DNA of 64,000 nucleotides from Petaurus breviceps papuanus (lineage: Eukaryota > Chordata > Mammalia > Diprotodontia > Petauridae), in assembly GCA_028583685.1 (NCBI GenBank), contig JAMXIF010000058.1:13722485-13786484 (forward strand), read 5' to 3'. Numbering within the stretch: position 1 is the stretch's first letter; every line of letters begins with the position of its first letter. Made by a program: the position numbers and the translations under genes. The notes under the pieces were generated by a model. The model was not told where the DNA came from, ran no database searches, and saw nothing but the letters and a program-made list of their open reading frames with translations. Shown piece by piece: positions 56,014 to 64,000 of this stretch.

Positions 56014-56486
56014 CTTTTTTCTCTTAAATAGTATTTTTTTCCTGATCACATGTAGAGACAAAATGTTTAACATTTTAAAAAAATAAAATTTGAGTTCCAA
56101 AATTTTTCCCTCCCTACCTTCCTTCCTTTCTCTCCCTTCTCCCTAAGATGGTAAGCAATTTTAAATAGGTTACATATGTTCAATCATGTAAAACATATTT
56201 CCATATTAGTCATGTCATATAAGAAGAAACAGAACAAAAGAAAAAATATGAAAAAATAAAGTGAAAATAATGTGCTTCAATCTGTATTCAGACTCCCATA
56301 AGTTCTTCCTTTGGTGGATAGTATTTTCCATCATGAATCTTTTGGATTGATCTTAGACCATTGAATTGCTTAGAAGAGCTAAGTCAATCATAGTTGATCA
56401 TCGCACAATGTAGCTGTTACTGTGTACAATGTTCTTCTGGTTTTGCTTGCTTCACTTTGCATCAGTTCATGTAATTCTTTCCAGGT
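56014..56486 (-). repeat. L1 3' UTR fragment with probable target-site duplication
   Basis: ttccatattagtcatgtcat, attttccatcatgaatcttt, catcgcacaatgtagctgtt, as in the copy at 39713. aaaaataatgc (56004-56014) and gaaaataatac (56487-56497) flank it. Confidence 0.8.
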
Positions 56487-56589
56487 GAAAATAATACATT
56501 TAAAAGGAAAAAACCTAACCAATACATTGGCAGTGTCTAAAAATAAACACACTGTTCCATACCTATAATCCTCCACCTCTGCTAGTTGA

Positions 56590-56850
56590 GAAAATATATA
56601 TTTTTGCATCTCTCCTCTAGGGTCAAACTTGGTCATTATAATTATACAGAATTCAGTTTGATTGTATGTGTTATTTTCCTGCTTCTGCTTATTTCATTCT
56701 GTATCAATCCATACAGGTTTTCCCATGCTTTTCTGAATTCCTTATATTCATTATTTTTTATGATACACTACTAGTCTATGATGTTCGTTCCCCAATCAGT
56801 AGACATCTACTTTGTTTCTAACTCTTTGTTGACATAAAATGCACAACTAT
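56590..56850 (-). repeat. Second, more diverged L1 3' fragment
   Basis: ttccttatattcattatttt, gttccccaatcagtagacat. Similar to 26300-26880. Confidence 0.6.
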
Positions 56851-57812
56851 GAAAAAGAAAAGAAAATAATACTTTTAGAAATGTGATACTCAAGAAAAAT
56901 AAGCCAGAAATTTCATGGGGAAAAAAAAACTTCTCAGATTTTCCCCTATGGACTTTTTATATTCTTTCCTCCAAATAAAATGTTTTAAAAATAAACCTGA
57001 AAAATAATTTCTCCCACAAATCATTCCATCTTTTTTAGTCCTTCATATCTCAAAATATAACAGATATGATAGTGATAAATATAATCATTTGTATGAGCAA
57101 ACTAAGTTTTATAATACTATATTTATGTTCCCCAATAAACAATGACTTCTATTCCATAAAGACCATTTAAAAAATATGGCAATGTCTACATTTCACTCAG
57201 AATTTCCAATTAAAATTAAAAAAAAAGAAATTTCCCTCATGACGTCTAAATTTTTGTAAATTTTATATTTCTACATTTGACTATAATGGGAAGAAAAAAG
57301 GAAAGAAAGGTCTGAGAATAAGTTATTTGTTGGCCTGATGTGACAGATAGCTAGATGTAGATATATACACACACAAACAGATATGTATAAAATAGTATAT
57401 CTATATATTTGTACATGTGTATATGCATATATATGTATGTAATACATAATACCCCAAAGCTTATAGAAGTGAGATTCATGGTGTCATATAAAATCTTCTT
57501 TTTCTGTTTTTTTTTGTATATTGAAATGTTCGTGTTTGTGGATTCTTGTTAAGTTCATGATTTAAAAGAGAAAAAAAATTAACCAAAAAAAAATAGTTAT
57601 AACTTTTAATATGTGAGGGTGAGTAGTAGCCAGGTCTATAAAATTGACTTCAACTCTACCATTATGCTGAGTGCTAAGTGCAAAGTGAGACAGCCTTTGC
57701 CACCTTGGCTTCACTCATGACTAAATACATCATTATCTCCTGCTTTTTGATTCCGCCTTCCAATTCATTTCTCTGCTTTGATTCTTTCTCTGACTTCATT
57801 CATTCCATCAAC
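56850..57812. other. AT-rich, no gene; TATA/CACA tract at 57355-57445
   Basis: Multiple A- and T-runs and a degenerate tatata/cacaca stretch. No open frame of note. Confidence 0.5.
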
Positions 57813-57814
57813 CC

Positions 57815-58020
57815 TTTAATTGTTGTTGTTCAGTCATTTCAGTTGTGTCCAACTCTTCATTATGGCATTTGGCATTTTCTTGGCAAAGATACTGGAGTGA
57901 TTTGCCATTTCCTTCTCCAGCTTGTTTTATAAATGACGAAACTGAGACAACAGGGTTAAGTGACTTGTCCAGGGTCACACAGCTAGTAAGTGTCTGAGGT
58001 CAGATTTTAATTCAGGTCAA
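57815..58020 (-). repeat. Mar-1-type CORE-SINE
   Basis: gttgttgttcagtcatttca, gttgtgtccaactcttc, cttggcaaagatactggagt, agtgacttgtccagggtcac. Confidence 0.88.
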
Positions 58021-58084
58021 CCACACTGCTGTCATCTAAATAGCCTTTCCAGTCTGCCTTTTCAGTCAATGAAGGGCAAGATGA

Positions 58085-58295
58085 GGATCACAGGACCATA
58101 CATAGAGAAGTAGAAGGGACCTGAAAAGCCATCTAGTCTAATCCCCTTATTTTAATTATAAAAAAAAAAAGGAAACTGAGGTTTGGAGAACCCCCAGTGA
58201 CTTTCCTCAATGACTTTAGAGTCACACAGGCGACAGAGCCTGGATTCAAATGCAGATCTCTGACTCCACATCTCTAAATGCACCAGATTTCTACG
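58085..58295 (-). repeat. MIR3-like SINE
   Basis: agaagtagaagggacctgaa, agccatctagtctaatccc, cctggattcaaatgcag. A short L3-type tail (aaatctatgattctatgaa) in the opposite sense lies at about 58506-58524. Confidence 0.75.
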
Positions 58296-58529
58296 GGACT
58301 CTCCTACCCACCTTTAATTTTTCCTATACATAACTTTATTTCAATGTCTTTCTTTGTATTTCTATAACAATTTTAAAATGTTATGTTTCATATTGTAAGT
58401 CACCTACGACTGGGACCACATTTTCTCAATGTTATACACTCCTCCTATATGCCTGTACATATATACGTTCTTCATCTATAAAAGGATGAGGTCCCTTCTA
58501 GCTCGAAATCTATGATTCTATGAAATTTC

Positions 58530-59440
58530 ATGCTCAATAACTTTAGCTAAAATGCTGACTAATGGTTATGTATCTTGGGCCTTTGGAAAAATTTCAGCAC
58601 TCCTTCCTTGTGCTATAATAGAATGACAATCACCTTTTAGGGATGTGTGAAAAATAATGAAAGAAATAGATCATAAAAAGGCCTTTGAAAGTAAGAAAAT
58701 CTGGAGAAATGATAAAGCCATTTGGATCAAACAAGGCTCACCATAACTATTCCTTGATCCCTTAGGTATTATTCACTACTGTGGAGGACTACTCTCTGAG
58801 AGAAGCCCCTGTCTGCTGGAGAGTGATTGAGCTCTCTTTCACCATCTCTAGCTATGGCTATGTCTTTTTCACTTAAGCCTCACCTGACCAAGCCTTTGGG
58901 TTTTCTTCCAAAGTCAGCTTCCCAGGGCAGTTTTCAATATGTCACTCAGCTCTCTAGCACTTTTTTCTTTATGCTGGAACAGGCTGACTTCCCTTCCTAG
59001 CCACCCCCGGCCCTTACTTACACATCTTGACTTCCTGGCAGATTTCCCTTCCAGAAGGTAAGGACCACTTTCTTAGTCTGGCAAGGACCCAACCCCTGTG
59101 GTAACTTAAATAAGTTCTTGTGTACATTCCCTCACAGCACTACTCAGCAAACTCCAGTGCTTTCCAATGTATTCTCTTCCGTGATTTGTTCCAAGAAGAG
59201 ACTTCAGACCCCAGGAATAGGACCATGGACAGAGGAAAATGCCTACCCATTTAGCAGCAGTAATTATAGGGAAGCCAAGACTCATTATCCCTAATAAAGA
59301 TCACTGAAAAATAATCTTGAAATGAATAAACCTTCTTCCCATCAAGTATAAGATTTTTCTTACCTTATTCCCTTTTAGAGGACATATTTTTTCCCCTAAT
59401 ACTCTAGGTCTCCCTTCACCAATCCCTTTACCGAACTAAT
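58530..59440. other. No gene or named repeat
   Basis: Short frames only. Pyrimidine-rich at 58840-59000. Confidence 0.45.
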
Positions 59441-59590
59441 AAGTCTTGGTTCTAGTCTTGACTCTACTATTAAATTCTGTGTGACCTTGGGCAAATCACC
59501 TAAGCTCTCTAAAAGCTAGTTCCTCATCTATAACATAAGGGTTCTCGGTTAGTTGAGCTCTAACTGTAACATCTCAGGATTTTGGATTGC
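59440..59590 (+). repeat. MIR3-like SINE
   Basis: cttggttctagtcttgactc, gtgaccttgggcaaatcacc, agttgagctctaactgtaac. Confidence 0.7.
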
Positions 59591-60225
59591 AGTTCTCTAT
59601 TCCTGGAATGAATGGAGAACCTATCAGAATGGCAAATGTTCATTTTCTAAAAGCCTTTAGGGCCTCTTTTCTATGATTTATATGACATATAAGAATTATG
59701 ATATTAATAATATACAGAGTATACTTTGTGACTTTTAGTTCTTTGTGTTTCTTAAATATGAAGGTTGTATGGTGATGGAAGTGATCACCATTCCTCCTCA
59801 CTGCACATCTGGGAAAATTGCAATCTATTACTGGCATGTGGCCCAAAACAAAAAAGAGCAGCCCAGAGTCATGCCTGCTGTCTAGCCCAGTGGGCCTGTA
59901 CTTAATGGACTCACTGTGATAAGTGAAAAGGAAGGTCCTGACAAGTGGATGCAGGAGCTATGCAATGTGCCAGGACTTTGGATCAGGAAGGAGAACAGGG
60001 GCCCCAAACAAAAGCAGCAAAGGCTAGGTAGACAAATGGAATAGGAGCTCTCTGTGGCACTGTGCCTGATAACTGATTTTGGATTTATATTTATACCCTT
60101 GGAATTTTTATAATTTCATTTTCATGTGAACTATTTTGGGATGTATATTACATTATTAAGCTTGTAAAGTTTATTAAAAATATGCAAGGAAGCATCCAGC
60201 CAAGGCTGTTGTGACTAAGCATAAA
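59590..60225. other. No gene or named repeat
   Basis: Short frames only. Confidence 0.45.
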
Positions 60226-60230
60226 AAGAA

Positions 60231-60240
60231 AGGGGGGGGG

Positions 60241-60300
<60 letters not shown>

Positions 60301-60310
60301 NNNNNNNNNN

Positions 60311-60366
<56 letters not shown>
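60231..60366 (+). repeat. (GA)n microsatellite containing a 10-N assembly gap
   Basis: G-run then GA units on both sides of N at 60301-60310. The true array length is unknown. Confidence 0.97.
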
Positions 60367-60368
<2 letters not shown>

Positions 60369-60639
60369 AAAAGCTTTAATGTGGTTGCATTTAGCCCCTT
60401 CAGTAGAAGCTAACTCAAAAAGGTAAATTTGCACCAAAATCATAAAATAAAGACTTTAAAGGATGAGGTCAGAGTAAAGCCTTAACTATCCCTGAGTTAT
60501 CCTTGGTCTAGGAGACTTTTGAGACACTGAGTGAGTTTTGGGGCTAATCTACTATTCAGATCCACTGTAAATCATAAGTCAAAATCTGGTTAGTTCAGTT
60601 CATTGAAGTTTCTATAGAACCTTGCTCTTCTAGAATTAA

Positions 60640-60730
60640 ATTAATTCTATTAATTATTAATAGATAGTATTACCTATTAGATAAATAATAATAGAATTAT
60701 TAATAAAAAATTAAATTAAAAAATTAAACT
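60640..60730. repeat. AT-rich low-complexity tract with inverted repeats
   Basis: attaattattaatag and aataatagaattattaat give short self-complementary arms. Confidence 0.7.
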
Positions 60731-60911
60731 CCAGGTCAACTGTCCAGGCCTTAAGGGACTCTCCAAATCAGCTCTTTGAAACCACACACAGCTCCAGAAC
60801 TTATCTAGAACAGGAGCAGTAAACAATGTTTATGTCGAGACCCCCCTCCTTCAATCAGGCTGAATCAGTTTCTAAGAGCTAAAGGTCATGCTTATTCACT
60901 TCCTACCTCTT

Positions 60912-61165
60912 AGAATTCAATTCAATTACACAAGCATTTATTAAGTGCCAGTTATGTGCAAGGAGGATGTATGGTAGAGGGTGCTAGGCTGGAAGTCAGA
61001 AGACTAGGTTCAAATTCTGTCCCTGTCACTTATTAGCTACATGACCTTGGGTAAAGCCCTTAAACTCCATGTGTCCCAGATGGTGCCTTGGACTTATCTA
61101 GTAAGTTACAGATGGATAGAAATTTGCATTGGTAGAGAAAATTCCCTGCAATGATGAAATCATAG
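60912..61165 (+). repeat. L2 end fragment then 'atgaaatca'-tail SINE
   Basis: 60912-60972 (acacaagcatttattaagtg) is antisense L2. 60973-61165 is a plus-strand SINE (gaagactaggttcaaattct, catgaccttgggtaaagcc, ttgcattggtagagaaaatt, gatgaaatcatag). Confidence 0.65.
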
Positions 61166-62574
61166 TCTTCTCATATTCATGTATATACAAGGCATTGTGC
61201 TGGGAATATATGAAGAAAAGTATTGAACAGTGTATGTCACCCCATAGGCAAGTAGTTCCTTGGGAACCCTTTCCAGGAGATCGCTTGCTACCATTGCTCA
61301 GTATTTCCACTGACCTCGCCATGATTGTTGAATCTTTTAAAGGGATAGGCTATACATAGACCTGTGAATTGTCTTGTACAATTGTCTCATGATTGATGTG
61401 ATATGGGTGTGTATTTTGAAGGAGTCTAGAAGACTGAGTACAGCTTCTTTCTACCTAAGTCAAAAAACAGTAAAAGAATTTCCATTTTGAACCAACTTTA
61501 GGAAGTTAAGTCCTCATTTCATGAAGTAGAAATAATGTGATAAAACAATAATGTGATATAAGACATCACTGCTGATTCATTCCTTTCCCCCTCATCAGTA
61601 AGAACATTGACTTGAGTTTGGTTTTCTATCAGTGGAGATGAGTTTGCACTGAGTAACCCACACCATCTGGTCCTTCTTGGGATCAGCGGCACAAAGTTTG
61701 AGATGATTGCTGGAGGCCAAAAGTATAGTCTGTTACTCTGGAAGAGTAAAAGACTATGGATTCTTTAACTTAGAACTAGGAAACCTTATCCACTTTACTG
61801 AACATCTCAGGCTTCTGCTCTTTATTTCTCAAAATGATTTTCACTTGGTAAAAATGTAAACTAATGGACTTGAAGAAAGAATTAGGATTTCTGGCATCCA
61901 CATTATCCCTTGTCCCTTGGTAGTGGCAGACCAAACATGACCTGGGCTTTGTGAATCTGAGGTTTATTTTTGGCCCCTCTACTTTCCTCAGTCTGTAATT
62001 TTATCAACTCCTGAGATCTCTTCCAAACTTTCTCCTTCTAACCTCCAGGTGTCTGTACTATATCTCTTTCCTATAGTGGGTGGCTTTTCCCAAGAAGCAG
62101 ACATTTAGAAAATTAATCCTGGATGTTAAGTCACTAGTTATTGAATTTAAGCCATTACCCACACTAGTAGCCAATCTCCAAACTTCCAAGAGCTATTACA
62201 TCTGCTGTACTCCTAAATCCATTGCTATGCCATTACAGCTGAGATCTTTTGGCCTTGGTCTTAGCGTGACAATAAAGCTATAAAATTTTGCTTCAGAGAG
62301 AAAAATATTTAATGGAGAGTATTAGGATAGAGACTAAAGGGTAATTTTTAGCTAAAGTAAGTGAACATACTTATGTAGTATAAAATGAACCAACAAGTAC
62401 ATAGTTCATGGACCATCAGGGGAATGCTTATTTTGATAATATATACATTCTTAAGTAATGACTTCTATAAAAGCAAAATGTAGTACTGAACAATAATCCT
62501 AAACATATATATATATATAGCAAACAATTACTACTATAAGCAGAATGGTCCTGGACTACCTCTCCTAGGTTCAT

Positions 62575-62577
<3 letters not shown>
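61165..62577. other. About 1.4 kb with no gene or named repeat
   Basis: A stretch at about 61595-61645 (cagtaagaacattgacttga) recurs in diverged form at 62700-62750 (caataagaacattgacttga), hinting at an unlisted repeat. Confidence 0.45.

Positions 62578-62613
<36 letters not shown>
62578..62613 (+). repeat. (GA)n microsatellite
   Basis: About 17 GA units. Confidence 0.95.
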
Positions 62614-62615
<2 letters not shown>

Positions 62616-63381
62616 GGGGAAGGGGACAGAGCCATCAGGCTCCTCCTCTCTCTGCTCCCTTCACAGTAGAAAAGAATGAGAGGAGGGGTAAAAGTAGACT
62701 TCATCAATAAGAACATTGACTTGATTTGACTGCTCCTATCAGTGTTAAGGGAAGTGAGCAACAGGAAGGAAGTTTAAGGGCCCAGACTCCCAAAATCTTT
62801 CCTACTTTTGGTGAAAGTGGGTCCCACTCTGTCATCTTAATCATATGTTTCTTCTTAGCTTCCTAATTATATATAATAATTCCTTATCACCTACTTACAG
62901 GTGATACTCTGTCTATTTGTATTGGAAACAATGCCTATCTACCTTAGAAGCTTTTCTTTCAGAAGTCAGATTGGAAAGAAGGTCCATCTCCCTCTGCCAG
63001 GTTAATAGTACTGAAGGAAGTAGAATCCGTCCTATCTATGATAGGAAACTGTGGCCCTTTGAGGAATATCCCTGCACTGGAAGAAGCTAGTTTAGGGAGA
63101 GGCAGGCTCTCTGGGGAGAGAATGGGACTATTTGAATCCTCATTCAAATAGCCAGAAGTTACTAATTAGTAAGTATGACATTTCAAAGGACAGGGGCACT
63201 AGCTGGGAGCACTTCATAGCATTGCTCTTTGGTAGATTAATTGCTATCCATGTTAATTGGTAGGTTAATACTACCCATGAATATATGCCTAATTCATTAT
63301 TCAAAAAATAGAAAGTGGGGATACCCCTAACATCATCAATACTAGAACTAAGTACTCATTCTTTCATCTTGGTAACAGGGC
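62614..63381. other. No gene or named repeat
   Basis: Short frames only. Contains the second copy of the aagaacattgacttga stretch. Confidence 0.45.
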
Positions 63382-63605
63382 AGATTAAGCAGAAAGGTGG
63401 CATGGTGGCACGGATAGAGTCCAGGCCTCAGAAGCAGGAAGAGTTGAGTTCAAATCCTATCTCTGACACAGACTGGTTCGGAGATACTGGATAAGTCATT
63501 TAAACTTTCAGTGCCCCTGTAGTTGCAGAGAGGGTTCCAATCTCCCCTAGTGGGGAGAGTCTCCCATTGCAAGTTCCCTACTCTGATGAAATCATAGATC
63601 TAGAA
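63382..63605 (+). repeat. 'atgaaatca'-tail SINE
   Basis: gcatggtggcacggatagag, agagttgagttcaaatccta, tagttgcagagagggttcc, gatgaaatcatagatctag. From here to 64000 nothing is recognised. Confidence 0.65.
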
Positions 63606-64000
63606 CAACAAAAATGTGAACTTGGTGAATAGGGAATTAAACTACAACAGAGGGCACTGAAAAAGCCTTCAAGGAACCAAAGAGGAAATCTCTATTGGGG
63701 AATTTCTCCCCACTAGACAGAGGAGACATTTTTGACTCACCTCAGACCATTCCCCACAGGACTGTATGTATCCTGCTGACATTACTTACAGATTCCCAAG
63801 TGAATTAAGTTCTTCAAATAAGAAGAAATACCTCTTTGAATTTCTACCTTAGGTTTTCCCAGTCCCTCAGGATCTGGGACCTCCTGTTCTAATCAGTTCA
63901 AGGCCATGATAACTGGATGGGGGTCTTTTTCCAAGTGGGGGATTTCCTATGATGTCATGGAAATGCTCGGCATATCCCAGAAGTGGGAGTCCTGCCAGGA

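Overview
The window looks like an intergenic (or deep intronic) stretch of a marsupial genome, probably an Australian one. The evidence is the repeat content. There are many tRNA-derived CORE-SINEs of the MIR/Ther type, Mar-1-type SINEs whose tail resembles the 3' end of a BovB/RTE LINE, short WSINE1-like SINEs with 12-13 bp target-site duplications, ancient L2 and CR1/L3 LINEs, L1 3' ends, small hAT-type DNA elements and long (GGAA)n, (GA)n and (CA)n arrays. These names come from recognising sequence patterns, not from a database search. There are no operons, tRNA or rRNA genes, CRISPR arrays or recognisable spliced exons.

The one convincing protein gene is at 5046-6137 on the minus strand. 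It is an uninterrupted, intronless 363-codon copy of MORF4L1 (MRG15), with both the N-terminal chromodomain and the C-terminal MRG domain intact. About 600 bp of recognisable MORF4L1 3' UTR follows the stop codon, so this is a processed retrocopy. It is clearly diverged from the parent but has kept its frame, its chromodomain aromatic cage and most of the MRG core. It has also gained a longer, low-complexity linker containing a hexanucleotide (Ala-Thr) repeat. Its GC-rich coding sequence stands out from the AT-rich surroundings. It looks like a retained retrogene, presumably independent of the eutherian retrogene MORF4L2.

Layout: 1-4.4 kb holds L2 and CR1/L3 with nested Mar-1 SINEs. The retrogene occupies 4.4-6.2 kb. 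From 6.4 to 14 kb there are L2, MIR and CR1 copies, a degenerate RTE-like LINE ORF2 end and a hAT-type element. At 15.1-15.5 kb lies a near full-length 7SL RNA-derived retroposon followed by a (GGAA)n array. From 15.8 to 25.6 kb there are L2 and MIR copies and four WSINE1-like SINEs, three of them with clear duplications. L1 3' ends lie at 26-27, 39.7-40.4, 42 and 56 kb. From 28 to 45 kb there are MIR copies, more hAT-type copies, an L1 ORF2 fragment inside an L2, and two pairs of unassigned co-oriented repeats. From 45 to 64 kb there are L2, CR1, MIR and Mar-1 copies, several microsatellites and one 10-N assembly gap inside a (GA)n array at 60.3 kb. The remaining stretches, some over 1 kb long, show no gene or repeat I can name. 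All functional statements about the retrogene are inferred from its family.
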